DNA of 64,000 nt from Branchiostoma floridae (GCF_000003815.2 NC_049995.1:6556342-6620341), one strand, 5' to 3'. Counted from the stretch's first letter, positions 30,777 through 38,113 are shown. A program made the numbers and translations. Notes: generated by a model from the sequence alone, not told the origin.

Positions 30777-31838
30777 ATATATGTATAACCAAATATGGAC
30801 AGAAATATCTTAACTTCTTATCCCCTACAAAATAATACAATTGACAGTATATGGACATAAGAGATGCATGCCATATTCTACACACAATAAAATGAATTAA
30901 ATAACGTCTCGGCCTACGTCGACCACAAAAAGGCCCAACATCTGAACCTATATCAACCCTATATAGACAGGACGTCCCAACTTCTTAACCCCTACAAATT
31001 GATCAAAACAATATACCTATCAAAAAGATTTATGAAACCAATATCAATACAATGTACAGTATGATCTCAAGTTATTGTTTATTCTGTCTCAGGCACACTT
31101 CTAGTTATAACTATACCCATATGGACGGTGGAGGGGAAGCCACATTGAAAAGCTTGTAAATGTAAGTTCACACAATACGATAACTCACCCGATTTGGTAT
31201 TACATTTTAGGACGAACAGAAAGCCACTATCCTCTTAAAATCACAAAACCTACAAATTGTAGAAAAAGTGAGACTGGCCTTACGTCCAAAAAAGAAGTCA
31301 AACACAACATATATAGATATAGTCAACACTAGTATTCGAGTAGTCTCTTTGTGTAATGATATTTATCACAATCCATTGTTACATGCATATCCCCTATCTT
31401 TTTTGTACCATGTACTTGCAATGGGCCTACGGGCATGAACTTGCAAATAAACTTTCATATTAAAAGTCGAAGGATACATCTGTTTAACTACATTCTAAGT
31501 CAACACAGCCATAGTTTGTTCCTTGTTGTGTAAAACAAGTCATACCCGCGGGCTTGTTTGTCTGTGTTTATTTTACTCTTATACCTGCCTACCTGCCTAA
31601 GCTCTTCTACAACATAGGTGAAACATTTGATACGGTAACAAAACATGTCTATCTGTATCGTGTACTATATTAGCAATGCGGAGAAAATTATTGCCTAAAA
31701 GAGCTTGGTAACTCTACGAATGAAAAAAAAACGGAAGAACGTACCTGCATTTCCTCTCGCTTCCTTCGTTGAACACCATTGAACTGAGGAAAGTTGCAGG
31801 ATGGAAATCCAAAACGCGCATACAGTACGTCTGTACAT
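71..31838 (-). CDS. Gene 3: giant MUC4-like mucin with NIDO-AMOP-VWD end (spliced; 3' end outside window)
   Basis: This is a spliced gene model of about 32 exons and about 4,950 residues up to the window edge. Order: signal peptide (31,745-31,838), Thr/Ser exon A3, Thr/Ser exon B3, nine two-exon unknown modules, TSP1, EGF-like, two EGF-Ca, NIDO (4 exons), AMOP, VWD start. Every donor and acceptor was placed by eye and the phases close: phase 1 from the signal peptide to the start of NIDO, then mostly phase 0. NIDO-AMOP-VWD in this order is the core of MUC4 and related surface glycoproteins, so an extracellular gel-forming or surface role is expected. The long Thr/Ser part would carry dense O-glycans. 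A membrane anchor or further domains would lie beyond base 1. Each exon is listed separately. That all exons belong to one transcript is inferred from phase, order and strand, not from RNA. Confidence 0.75.
249..799 (-). other. Intron of gene 3, AT-rich, nothing recognised
   Basis: No repeat or conserved feature was identified between the VWD exon and the linker exon. Confidence 0.6.
800..953 (-). CDS. Gene 3 exon: AMOP-to-VWD linker
   Basis: Strong acceptor (tgcatttcAG) and strong donor (GTAAGAA). Two frames are open. The frame that fits the neighbours starts in phase 0 and ends in phase 1, giving [15 protein letters not shown] and then MYVSRR. This resembles the LPY-x-W-C-C ... LY-x-RRP stretch that joins AMOP to VWD in SUSD2/MUC4-like proteins. 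The expected second Cys of the CC pair is Thr here. The exon splices cleanly to the TGFGDPH exon. Confidence 0.7.
954..1488 (-). repeat. Intron with dispersed repeat at about 1,290-1,385
   Basis: The segment with 'gccggtataaccgcccttcg' resembles 19,037-19,225 ('gccggtataaccacccttcg', then 'agaagatgctcc'). It is a dispersed repeat of unknown class, occurring here in two introns of gene 3. Confidence 0.6.
1489..1586 (-). CDS. Gene 3 exon: second part of AMOP domain
   Basis: A short exon of 98 bases entered in phase 1 and left in phase 0. It reads [18 protein letters not shown] and ends GFLRRYER. The CCY-x(n)-G-x-L motif followed by RY is characteristic of the end of AMOP domains in MUC4/SUSD2-like proteins. 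The phases agree with both the upstream exon (2,697-2,850) and the downstream exon (800-953). Confidence 0.75.
1921..1987. repeat. (CA)n microsatellite
   Basis: Interrupted CA/CG dinucleotide run in a gene 3 intron. Confidence 0.95.
2105..2190 (-). repeat. tRNA-like fragment (possible SINE head or tRNA pseudogene)
   Basis: On the minus strand the segment contains 'ggttctgggttcgcatcccc', a good B-box/T-arm match, preceded by an anticodon-arm-like stretch. No complete cloverleaf can be built. It abuts the LINE tail. Confidence 0.4.
2190..2640 (-). mobile_element. 3' end of a non-LTR retrotransposon (CR1/L2-like)
   Basis: A minus-strand frame ends in [18 protein letters not shown] then a stop at 2,416. 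The SFIPRAV-x-L-L motif is the usual C-terminal end of reverse transcriptases of this clade. A roughly 220-base 3' UTR follows and closes with 'aataaagttcaaagttcaaa', a short tandem tail typical of such elements. Only the last about 65 codons remain, so the copy is dead. Confidence 0.7.
2697..2850 (-). CDS. Gene 3 exon: first part of AMOP domain
   Basis: Begins after a cccAG acceptor in phase 0 and ends at a GTCTGT donor in phase 1. Together with the end of the previous exon it reads LACLSWFE, then [18 protein letters not shown], then YSNAICF. This matches the AMOP pattern C-x-x-W ... W-x(n)-L-x-x-CPPT-x-x-QA. AMOP is an extracellular domain found in mucins and other adhesion proteins. Its intron to the next exon holds a LINE 3' fragment and a tRNA-like fragment. 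Confidence 0.75.
2851..3415 (-). other. Gene 3 intron, nothing recognised
   Basis: No feature seen. Confidence 0.5.
3416..3763 (-). CDS. Gene 3 exon: last part of NIDO domain and start of AMOP
   Basis: A phase 0 exon of 116 codons. It opens [20 protein letters not shown], the typical NIDO signature (NTFQ.VL.TDG..S...F.Y), followed by an aromatic/Gly-rich stretch. It ends [14 protein letters not shown], where the AMOP domain begins. A good polypyrimidine acceptor precedes it and a GTAAGA donor closes it. The NIDO domain is extracellular and is shared by nidogen, alpha-tectorin and MUC4. Confidence 0.8.
3806..4016. mobile_element. Foldback/MITE-like element
   Basis: Two imperfect inverted arms of about 95 bases. 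The left arm begins 'ccctaggtgccagacaagat', and the reverse complement of the right arm begins 'ccctagggaaccagccggga'. The inner parts also match (gccgatct ... attagcgc). No coding potential. Confidence 0.7.
4427..4615 (-). CDS. Gene 3 exon: NIDO domain, third part
   Basis: Phase 0 at both ends, 63 codons. It contains [11 protein letters not shown], then [18 protein letters not shown], which resembles the strand-rich NIDO segment where a Trp-rich VTW-type strand precedes the NTFQ motif. The exon runs from an AAAG acceptor to a GTCAGG donor. A diverged copy of its 5' end lies in the upstream intron near 4,799-4,840. Confidence 0.7.
4799..4840 (-). pseudogene. Diverged copy of the NIDO exon 3 5' end
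   Basis: 'accacacctaggaatcaaac' followed by 'gtggtagatatcatca' mirrors the real exon end at 4,581-4,618. It lies in the intron just upstream (in transcription order) of the real exon and is too short to code. Confidence 0.6.
5290..5466 (-). CDS. Gene 3 exon: NIDO domain, second part
   Basis: Phase 0 at both ends, 59 codons, with a clean cAG acceptor and GTGAAT donor. It carries [13 protein letters not shown] and [16 protein letters not shown]. The [10 protein letters not shown] core is the most diagnostic motif of NIDO domains (nidogen and tectorin families). Confidence 0.85.
5733..5902 (-). CDS. Gene 3 exon: start of NIDO domain
   Basis: Entered in phase 1 (matching the EGF exon before it) and left in phase 0 at a GTGAGT donor. 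It reads AIDLLPYG, then [17 protein letters not shown], consistent with the beginning of a NIDO domain (L-x-P-Y-G followed by F.F.G). This exon marks the change from symmetric phase 1 exons to phase 0 introns within the gene. Confidence 0.75.
5903..7479 (-). other. Gene 3 intron with a short dispersed repeat
   Basis: About 75 bases at 6,972-7,055 ('agtggagagagttgaagaac...') resemble 11,262-11,340 in another intron. The GC-rich stretch 6,500-6,770 looks like inserted DNA but no ends or family were recognised. Confidence 0.4.
7480..7626 (-). CDS. Gene 3 exon: calcium-binding EGF-like domain 3
   Basis: A single symmetric phase 1-1 exon of 49 codons. It begins [13 protein letters not shown], then [12 protein letters not shown], and ends in a final Cys before a GTACAT donor. 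The D-I-N-E-C start and the Asn/Tyr spacing are those of EGF-Ca domains, which bind calcium and stiffen extracellular rods. Confidence 0.9.
7627..8159 (-). other. Gene 3 intron, nothing recognised
   Basis: No feature seen. Confidence 0.5.
8160..8285 (-). CDS. Gene 3 exon: calcium-binding EGF-like domain 2
   Basis: A symmetric phase 1-1 exon of 42 codons. It opens [17 protein letters not shown] and closes [17 protein letters not shown]. All six cysteines and the D-x-D-E-C calcium signature are present. It follows a cAG acceptor and ends at a GTGGGT donor. Confidence 0.9.
8286..8860 (-). other. Gene 3 intron, nothing recognised
   Basis: No feature seen. Confidence 0.5.
8861..9010 (-). CDS. 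Gene 3 exon: EGF-like domain 1
   Basis: A symmetric phase 1-1 exon of 50 codons with six cysteines in EGF-like order: [22 protein letters not shown] and a final RC. No calcium-binding start motif is present, so it is a plain EGF-like domain. It is bounded by acAG and GTAAGT splice sites. Confidence 0.75.
9421..9895 (-). pseudogene. Four tandem degenerate 3'-half copies of the TSP1 exon
   Basis: Four units of about 125 bases each repeat the C-terminal half of the TSP1 exon (the [18 protein letters not shown] part) together with its GTAAGT donor and some intron. They start near 9,427, 9,556, 9,681 and 9,803. None has the WSNW/CG half, and I see no good acceptor at their 5' ends, where the text instead runs into a common 'tagcgacttgtta' stretch. 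They look like a local tandem expansion of exon debris, although cryptic use as mini-exons cannot be excluded. Confidence 0.7.
10013..10195 (-). CDS. Gene 3 exon: thrombospondin type 1 repeat (TSP1)
   Basis: A symmetric phase 1-1 exon of 61 codons. It reads [24 protein letters not shown], then [11 protein letters not shown], so it has the W-x-x-W-x-x-C-x-x-C-G core (C-mannosylation and O-fucosylation signals in this family) and six cysteines. Acceptor tcctgcAG and donor GTAAGT are good. Degenerate copies of its 3' half are tandemly repeated downstream at about 9,420-9,890. Confidence 0.9.
10196..10868 (-). other. Gene 3 intron with a small palindrome
   Basis: 'aacgatctataaatttacga' and 'tcataaatttatagatcgtt' at about 10,602-10,651 form a hairpin with arms of about 18 bases. 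Otherwise AT-rich. Confidence 0.5.
10869..11171 (-). CDS. Gene 3 exon b9, most diverged b-type module half
   Basis: 101 codons, phase 1-1. It keeps [17 protein letters not shown] but differs elsewhere (ATTDET-like start, [19 protein letters not shown]). As the last copy before TSP1 it is probably an old member of the array. Confidence 0.8.
11399..11674 (-). CDS. Gene 3 exon a9
   Basis: 92 codons, phase 1-1, bounded by a cAG acceptor and GTGCGT donor. Reads [20 protein letters not shown] and later [13 protein letters not shown]. Confidence 0.85.
11858..12169 (-). CDS. Gene 3 exon b8
   Basis: 104 codons, phase 1-1. Almost identical in nucleotide sequence to exons b7 and b6, including flanking intron. 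Confidence 0.85.
12336..12611 (-). CDS. Gene 3 exon a8 (interrupted by N-gap)
   Basis: The 3' part (12,336-12,452) is read directly and ends LDITQGLTG. The 5' part falls in the 244-base N-run, so its upper boundary is estimated from the constant 276-base exon length. Confidence 0.7.
12453..12696. other. Assembly gap (244 N)
   Basis: Falls inside exon a8 in the youngest part of the module array. If the true period were 937 bases, as for neighbouring copies, the gap would be 16 bases shorter. Confidence 0.99.
12811..13122 (-). CDS. Gene 3 exon b7
   Basis: 104 codons, phase 1-1. Appears identical in protein to b8 and b6. Confidence 0.85.
13289..13564 (-). CDS. Gene 3 exon a7
   Basis: 92 codons, phase 1-1. 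Appears identical in protein to a6, with [14 protein letters not shown]. Confidence 0.85.
13748..14059 (-). CDS. Gene 3 exon b6
   Basis: 104 codons, phase 1-1. Member of the near-identical trio b6/b7/b8. Confidence 0.85.
14226..14501 (-). CDS. Gene 3 exon a6
   Basis: 92 codons, phase 1-1, cAG acceptor and GTGTGT donor. Confidence 0.85.
14685..14996 (-). CDS. Gene 3 exon b5
   Basis: 104 codons, phase 1-1. Its N-terminal part (DLPTGVQV) and upstream intron differ from b6-b8, so it lies outside the recent duplication. Confidence 0.85.
15275..15550 (-). CDS. Gene 3 exon a5
   Basis: 92 codons, phase 1-1. Variant with [20 protein letters not shown] and a [17 protein letters not shown] core. Confidence 0.85.
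15696..16010 (-). CDS. Gene 3 exon b4
   Basis: 105 codons if the acceptor is at 16,010, phase 1-1. One codon longer at the 5' end than the other b exons. Confidence 0.8.
16172..16447 (-). CDS. Gene 3 exon a4
   Basis: 92 codons, phase 1-1. Variant with [18 protein letters not shown]. Confidence 0.85.
16606..16917 (-). CDS. Gene 3 exon b3
   Basis: 104 codons, phase 1-1. An alternative acceptor three bases upstream (cagCAG type) would add one residue. Confidence 0.85.
17084..17359 (-). CDS. Gene 3 exon a3
   Basis: 92 codons, phase 1-1. Contains [18 protein letters not shown]. Confidence 0.85.
17514..17825 (-). CDS. Gene 3 exon b2
   Basis: 104 codons, phase 1-1, with a tactgcAG acceptor. Confidence 0.85.
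18076..18175. other. Assembly gap (100 N, size unknown)
   Basis: Removes the 3' end of exon a2 and part of the following intron. Confidence 0.99.
18176..18434 (-). CDS. Gene 3 exon a2 (3' end lost in N-gap)
   Basis: Begins VFDYTAM in phase 1 and follows the a-type pattern to ELEDL. The last residues and the donor fall in the adjoining 100-N gap. The five bases next to the gap do not match the other copies and are probably contig-end error. Confidence 0.75.
18623..18934 (-). CDS. Gene 3 exon b1
   Basis: 104 codons, phase 1-1. Its first 20 residues are diverged ([14 protein letters not shown]) but the body is like the other b exons. Confidence 0.85.
18935..19532 (-). repeat. Intron with second copy of a dispersed repeat (19,037-19,225)
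   Basis: Matches 1,290-1,385 with an internal insertion. A short 'gatgatgatgatgat' run lies near 19,260. Confidence 0.6.
19533..19808 (-). CDS. Gene 3 exon a1, most diverged a-type half
   Basis: 92 codons, phase 1-1. Reads [19 protein letters not shown] and [17 protein letters not shown]. It is the first module after the mucin exons, reached from the B3 donor in matching phase. Confidence 0.85.
19809..20276 (-). other. Gene 3 intron between B3 and module a1
   Basis: AT-rich, no recognised feature. Confidence 0.5.
20277..24068 (-). CDS. Gene 3 exon B3: Thr/Ser-rich mucin exon
   Basis: 1,264 codons, open throughout and symmetric phase 1-1, with a very strong acceptor (ctggtttgttttgcAG) and GTAAGT donor. 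Composition is overwhelmingly Thr with Ser, Pro, Ala and Glu, and essentially no Cys, as expected for an O-glycosylated mucin region. The 5' part ([13 protein letters not shown]...) is nearly identical to that of B2. The 3' part (about 20,400-21,600) is an array of about ten 37-residue repeats around [16 protein letters not shown] and [15 protein letters not shown] that is absent from B2. One repeat contains a compensated frameshift (about 21,309-21,385). The exon ends SEGPQGL before joining the a1 module. Confidence 0.85.
20400..21600 (-). repeat. 111-bp coding minisatellite in exon B3
   Basis: About ten tandem copies of a 37-codon unit (111 bases) are visible through the recurring plus-strand phrases 'gtagaaggcatcgttgt' and 'aaagcagtacttttggc'. 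This array is specific to gene 3. Confidence 0.85.
24446..28039 (-). CDS. Gene 3 exon A3: N-terminal linker and Thr/Ser-rich mucin exon
   Basis: 1,198 codons with a ttttcAG acceptor in phase 1. The first about 90 residues are not mucin-like: HFKI then [20 protein letters not shown], followed by a basic stretch with [10 protein letters not shown] and SSRHVRSLA, where R-H-V-R could be a furin-type site. The rest is Thr-rich repeats of roughly 28 residues around [11 protein letters not shown] and [11 protein letters not shown]. The donor is inferred at 24,446 (ACAA|GTAAAG, phase 1) because it matches the phase of B3. If that donor is skipped the frame stops at 24,417 after ETDSITD, with no AATAAA before the next exon. 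Confidence 0.8.
29375..29538. repeat. Foldback hairpin in gene 3 intron 1
   Basis: Arms of about 60 bases: 'gccaaaaagtggttatttaa' on the left against 'gccaaaaagcagttactcaa' as the reverse complement of the right, both running into 'ttttggaaacggtcagacgt'. The same structure is at 44,857-45,006. Confidence 0.8.
30250..30960. repeat. Satellite of about 165 bp, gene 3 copy
   Basis: Units begin near 'tggacataggagatacat' (30,255; 30,418; 30,580; 30,850). They share 'ctcagcctatattggtcaga' and 'acaggaatgtgtcaagttct'. Confidence 0.85.
30683..30773. repeat. (TA)n microsatellite
   Basis: About 45 TA units inside the satellite. Its counterpart is at 46,311-46,391. Confidence 0.98.
31745..31838 (-). CDS. 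Gene 3 exon 1: signal peptide
   Basis: An ATG at 31,838 with A at -3 opens a 31-codon exon reading [16 protein letters not shown], then a short polar tail (STKEARGNA) before a GTACGT donor in phase 1. Arg-Arg then a hydrophobic core is a standard secretory signal peptide, and it would splice in phase to A3 at 28,039. A sister exon exists at 48,059-48,155. It is too short to stand out as an ORF and overlaps a longer meaningless frame. Confidence 0.75.
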
Positions 31839-32300
31839 TTTCCAAATGGTCGTCGGCGCGTCGTGCGACAGCTACGGATGTACACGGTGAGGAAAAATAA
31901 AGGACCAACGCCCAGACTTCGTCATACTGTGTCAGACTATGTAGTAAAGGGTCAGTATGGGAATGAGCAATCACAATACATGAGAACATAGAGATAGCCC
32001 AAGGCGACTTGCAGACTGCTACTGCCTTGGTGCTTACGTAAAAGTCTCTATTGTTCTAGGTTGGCACACTTTACGGGCCTTTCACAACTACTGTTTAATT
32101 GGTCCCCGGATACATTCCATGGCGACGGGACACCTTTTCTAGAATGTGATAACTTACGTTTCTCTTTTCCTTGCTTTTTTGTTTCTTTTGTATGCAAAGT
32201 TGAATCCATAGAACTTTTAGAAGATGTGCAGGGTAAATAGAGATGGTCAACGTTGACGATTAAGTGAAAGTTTTAGCTTTTTTTAATGAATCTAGACAAA
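31839..32300 (-). promoter_or_regulatory. Putative promoter/5' flank of gene 3
   Basis: This flank is nearly identical to 48,156-48,600 upstream of the other signal-peptide exon. It has a CCAAT box on the minus strand at 32,098-32,102, about 260 bases upstream of the ATG. No TATA box is obvious. The promoter role is inferred from position and conservation only. Confidence 0.4.
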
Positions 32301-32854
32301 AGAAAGCAACTATGATGACCTAATCGATGACCTTTTGTAAGATATATGAGACCATTTCCCTTTCGCAATATCTCTATTTTAAAGTGTGAAATTCTTTAGA
32401 CAAAATAACGCCGCTGTGCTATGGACATTTGCTATGGCCACTTGTACCCCGCCTACCTCCGTCAAAACTAAGAAAGGCAAAATTTAAACACAAAAATGCA
32501 AAATATTTTTACTGAAAAAAAGCAACATATTTTACGGACATGCAGTCACTCTTTCATTGATTGAACAGCAAATTGCCATCCTCTCATTGTTTGAACTCCT
32601 AAGGGATATGGACAGTCAGGATCAGTCTATTACGTGATGTTTGCGCAAGTAATCTTAAATCGAACAGTTCGTATATGGTCGGGTTCACACCCAAGTCGAC
32701 TCAAACTCGCTGAGACAGAACTCGAAGGTCGACTTTCGACTCCGAAAACGCGTGGGGACCGGGCCTATGTACTTACAACAAACACCTGTTTCCCAGTTAC
32801 GCATAGCCTTAGGTTAAGTGGATACTGACAGTTTGAAAGCATAATGAATAACAG

Positions 32855-33440
32855 AAACCGGTTCGACAATTTCGCCCAAGGTATTGGAGTGTCAAACAGT
32901 CATTTGTCAAAACTGGTTCCGTAGACGTTAAAGCAGCTGTAACTAGGATTTCATCCGTGTCATTTGGTTAAAGATGTCTGGACTTTGTTGAAGACGCAAT
33001 GTGGTGTCAATTTACACGTCAAAACTTAATTATTTTTGGTTAGGGTTAACTATCTTACATAGTTTGGTTAGGGTAAACTATCTTACATAGTTTGAAACAA
33101 TCATTTGTCAAAACTGGTTCCGGAAACGTTAAACCAAGCTGTATTTACGATTTCATCCGTGTCATTTCGTTATAAAGATATCTGCACTTTGTTGAAGACG
33201 CAATTTATTAATGCGGTGTCAATTTACACTCCAAAACGTAATTATTTTTGGTTAGGGTTGGGGTATCTTACATAGTTTGAAACAATCATTTGTCAAAACT
33301 GGTTCCGGAGACGTTAAACCAAGCTGTATTTACGATCTCATCCGTGTCATTTCGTTATACAGATATCTGGACTCTGTTGAAGACGCAATGTGTTTTCAAT
33401 TTACACTTCAAAACGCAGATTTAAAGCTAAGTCAGAGTTC
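32855..33440. repeat. Tandem repeat of about 190 bp between genes 2 and 3
   Basis: Three units share 'catttgtcaaaactggttcc' and 'tcatccgtgtcatttcgtta'. Two units remain at 49,125-49,500 between genes 1 and 2. Confidence 0.8.
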
Positions 33441-33733
33441 TTCATGATTTTGGTTAGGGTTGGGGTATCGATCTTACATAGTTAACTAGTTAGCAAGAAA
33501 CATTCTGGCCAGATGTTCTGCTACACATACATTTTAAAATAGACTAACACGTGGCTTTTTTGTTTTGACCTCTGACCCTTCCTGCTCTGATTTCCAGTTA
33601 TTTCAAGTTATGTAAACAGAAAGATAGATACACAGGAGGACCGATTCACATATACATACGTATATATACTATTATTTTATATCAACATGATTAAAAAGGC
33701 GCATACAATGCCATTTTAACAATAATGACCATA

Positions 33734-33739
33734 TTTATT
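33734..33739 (-). terminator. Polyadenylation signal AATAAA, gene 2
   Basis: Minus-strand AATAAA about 266 bases after the stop at 34,005, in a block conserved with gene 1 (49,742-49,747). Confidence 0.45.
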
Positions 33740-34004
33740 GCATATCCATTCAAAGAAGGGCTAAATACAGTACCTCATGTAAAACAACAAAGAAACACAT
33801 ATATTGGTACTTCATATAAATTTTCAGTTTATATGCTGTTAGTTTCTTAAAACTTACGAAGAACTTGTGCACGTTAAATCATTGAATGCCTACAACATTT
33901 GTCATGAACGAAATTGTTTCTTCTTCAAAAATTGACATCAAAGTTAAGTCATCATTAAGTGAAAAAAATTGAAAGATTAAGTGGGACATTAATGTATGAA
34001 GACA

Positions 34005-37000
34005 TCATGTAGTAGACAAAATGTTGGACACAACATTTACAGATACAGGAGGAACACCTTGATACATAATGAAATCGAACTTACCATCTGTCGCCTCAGA
34101 GGTGAGTTCTGTAGTTACCGTGGACGCCTCCGATATTGGACTAGTTGTCGAGGGGAGTGTTGCAGTAGATCCATTTGTTGTCGTAAAAGGTATTGTTGCA
34201 GCGGATGATACGGAGGACGTACTTGTTGTAGTACTATCGGTGGTGACTGTGGTTCTTGGCTGGGCTGTTTTAGTTGTTACCTGATCAGTTGTTTCTGCAC
34301 TTATTGTTGCAGTGGATGCTTTGGGGGACGCTTTTGTCGTAGGCACATCTCTTGTCGTTTCTAACTGTGTTGTTTCTGTTGTTACCTGACCAGATGTTGT
34401 GGCACGTGTTGTAGTAAACGGCATTGTTTCAGTAGACGTGATGGTAGAAGCTCTTGTAGTAGAACCAGCAGTTGTGCGTAATGTTTCTAGTACTGTTTTA
34501 TGAGTTGTCTGCGGCCCAGTTGTTTCTCTTTTTGTTGTAAATGGCAATGTAGCAGTAGATGATGTTGTAGAGGCCTCTGTTGAGGAACTAGTGGTCGGTA
34601 CAGTCGTCTCTGGTGCTGTTGTTACGGTAGAGAACTGGTCTGTTGTTAGTTTACTTGTTGCTTGAGATGTTTTGCTTGTTGTAGAAGCTATGGTTGATGC
34701 CCTAGTTGTGTGATCAGCGGTTTTGGCTGTTGTGTCAGTTGTAAACATGCCAGATGTCAGGTCACTTGTTGTGGATGCTATTGTTGTGGTGGATGCTTTG
34801 GAAGAAGGCCTAGCGGTGGTAAAACTAGCCGTGGTGACTGTCGTTTCTGGCTGCGTTGTTTCAGTTGTGAATTGGCCGGACGTTTCTGCACTTGTTGCCG
34901 TAAATGGCGTTGTTGCAGTGGATGCTTTGGAAGACGCTCCAACGGTGGTAAAACTAGCGGTGGTGGTTGAAGTTTCTGATTGCGTTGTTTCAGTTGTGAA
35001 CTGGCCGGATGTTTTTGCACGTGTCGTAAATGGCGTTGTTGCAGTGGATGCTATGGAGGACGCACGTGTCGTGGAGTCATCTGTGGTCATTTCTGGCTGT
35101 GTTGTTTCTGTTGTTATCTGACCAGATGTTTTTGCACTTGTTGTAGTAAACGGCAATGTTGCAGTAGATGTGACGGTAGAAGCTCTTGTGGTAGAACCGT
35201 CAGTTGTGCGTAATGTTTCTAGTACTGTTTTAAAAGTTGTCTGAGGACCAGTTGTTTCCCTTTTTGTTGTAAATGGCATTGTTGCAGTAGATGTTACTGT
35301 AAACTCAGTAGAGGCCTCTGTTGTTGGACTAGTAGTTTCTAATGTCGTCTCTGATGCTGTTGTTACAGTAGAGAACTGATCTGTCGTAACTTTACTTGTT
35401 GCTTGAGATGTTTTACTTGTTGTAGAAGCTATGGTTGATGCCCTAGTTGTGTGATCAGCGGTTTTGGCTGTTGTGTCAGTTGTAAACATGCCAGAAGTCA
35501 TGTCACTAGTTGTGGATGCTATTGTTGCAGTGGATGCCCCGGAAGAAGCCCTAGCGGTGGTAAAACTAGCGGTGGTGGCTGTTGTTTCTGGCTGCGTTGT
35601 TTCAGTTGTGAATTGGCCGGACGTTTCTGCACTTGTTGCCGTAAATGGCGTTGTTGCAGTGGATGCTTTGGAAGAAGCTCCAACGGTGGTAAAGCTAGCG
35701 GTGGTGGTTGAAGTTTCTGATTGCGTTGTTTCAGTTGTGAACTGGTCGGATGTTTTTGCACTTGTCGTAAATGGTGTTGTTGCAGTGGATGCTATGGAGG
35801 ACGCACGTGTCGTAGAGTTATCTGTGGTCGTTTCTGGCTGTGTTGTTTCTGTTGTTACCTGACCAGATGTTTTTGCACTTGTTGTAGTAAACGGCAATGT
35901 TGCGGTAGACGTGATGGTAGAAGCTCTTGTAGTAGGACCAACAGTTGTGCGTAATGTTTCTAGTACTGTTTGAAAAGTTGTCCGAGGACCAGTTGTTTCT
36001 CTTTTTGTTGTAAATGGCAATGTTGCAGTAGATGTTGTTGTAGAGACTCCTATTGTAGGACTAGTGGTTGGTACAGTCGTCTCTGGAACTGTTGTTACAG
36101 TAGAGAACTGGTTTGTTGTTACTTTACTTGTTCTTTGAGATGTTATACTTGCTGTAGAAGCCATAGTGGAAGCCCTAGTTGTACGACCAGCAGTTTTTAC
36201 TGTTGTTTCAGTTGTAAACTGGTCAGATGTAGTGTCAGTTGTTGTAGATGGTATTGTTGCAGTGGATTCTATGGAAGACCCCCTTGTTGTAGAACTAGTG
36301 GTGTGGACTGTCGTTTCTGGCCTAGTTGTTTCAGTTGTTACTTGGCCGGATGTTTCTGCACTTGTGGTCGTCGTAAATGGCGTTGACGGTGCTGCCGTTG
36401 TTACTGTGGATGCTATGGAGGACACACTTGATGAAGACATATCTGTGGTGGTTTCTGGCTGTGTTGTTTCAGTTGTGAACTGACCAGATGTTTTTGCACT
36501 CGTTGTGGTCAATTGCATTGTCACAGTAGATGACATGGTAGAAGCTCTTGTAGTAGAACCGTCCGTTGTGCGTAATGTTTCTAGTACTGTTTTAAAAGTT
36601 GTCTGAGGACCAGTTGTTTCCCTTTTTGTTGTAAACGGCATTGTTGCAGAAGATTCTATTGTAGATATTCCTGTTGTAGGACTAGTGGTTGGTACAGTCG
36701 TCTCTGGTGCTGTTGTTACTGTAGAGAACTGGCCTGTTGTTACTTTACTTGTTGCTTGAGATGTTCTACTTGTTGTAGAAGCTATGGTTGTCCTACCAGC
36801 AGTTTTGGCCATTGTTACAGTTGTCATCTGGTCAGATGTCGTGTCACTTGTTGTGGATGGTGTTGTTGTAGTAAATTCTAAGGATGACGCCCTTGTTGTA
36901 GAACTAGTGGTAGGGACTGTCGTTTCTGGCTGGGTTGTTAGAGTTGAGAACTGGCCGGACGTTTTTGTACTAGTTGTAGTAAACGGCGTTGTTACCGTGG

Positions 37001-38064
37001 ATGCTATGGAAGATTCACTTGTTGTATAATCATCTGTCGTAGTTTCCGGTTGTGTTGTTTCAGTTGTTACCTGACTAGATGTCTTGGCACTTGTTGTAGT
37101 AAAGGGCATTGTTGCAGTAGACGAGATAGTAGAATCTCTTGTAGTAGAACCAGCAGTTGTGCCCAATGTTTCTAGCACTGTTTTATAAGTTGTTGGAGGA
37201 CCAGTTGTTACTTGCCTTGTTGTTACAGTAGATGCTACTGTGGAGACCCCTGTTGTAGGACTAGTTGTTTGTAAAGCCAACCCCTCTGTTGTTGTTGCAG
37301 TTGAGAAATGATCTGTTGTAATTCTACTTGTTGTTTCAGTTGTTGTGGGAACTATTGTTGACGACTTTGTTGTTCGGCCAGCAGTAGTGGTTGTCAATTT
37401 AGTGGTTACCAGTTCAGACGTTTTCACATTTGTTGTAACTGGTGTTGTCGCAGTAGATGCTATTGAAGAAGCCTTTGTTGTAGGGCCAACGGTTGTGAAT
37501 GTCGTTTCTAGTTCCGTTGTTACCGGTACCGTTGTGGCCTGGCCAGTTGTTTCTTTACTGGTTGTCAAGGGGAGTGTTTCAGTAGATTGTACTGTAGATG
37601 TCCTTGTTGTAGGTCCAGGGGTTGTTTCTAAAGTCTCCAGTAATGTTTTATGAGATGTCATTTCATTTGTTGATGTGAATAGCATTGTTGAGGTAGAAGC
37701 CTTCGTTAAAGGGCCAGTAGTTGTTAAAGTTGTTGCTGGTTCTTCTGTTGCAGTTGTGAACTTGGCAGTTGTTATGTCACGTGTTGAGCCCATCGTTGTT
37801 GGAAATACCATCGTTGGCAATCGCGCTGTAGAACTTGCAGTTGTGAATGCCGTTCCCACACCTGTGGTTACATCTGTGGTCTGCTCACTTGTCGTCGTTT
37901 TTCTGCTCTCCGTTGTTGTGACAGGCCCTGCAAAACAAACCAGAACGCTTGATACCAACGCTATGTACTCAGGATATGGCTCGATAAACACTTGACTACA
38001 AACAGTCATGACTTGATATGTATACTGTATTGCATTCACAGCAGCAATTATTCAAAACTATGCA

Positions 38065-38113
<49 letters not shown>

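Larger units (their letters stand above)
28040..31744 (-). other. First intron of gene 3
   Basis: Contains the 29,375-29,538 hairpin, the 30,250-30,960 satellite with an internal (TA)n run, and unique sequence at 28,215-28,980 that has no counterpart in gene 2. Confidence 0.7.

Noticed and set aside
31688..31991. Overlapping frames around the gene 3 first exon on both strands
   Set aside because: Shadows of the signal-peptide exon. Only the ATG frame at 31,838 gives a secretory signal and a phase-matched donor.
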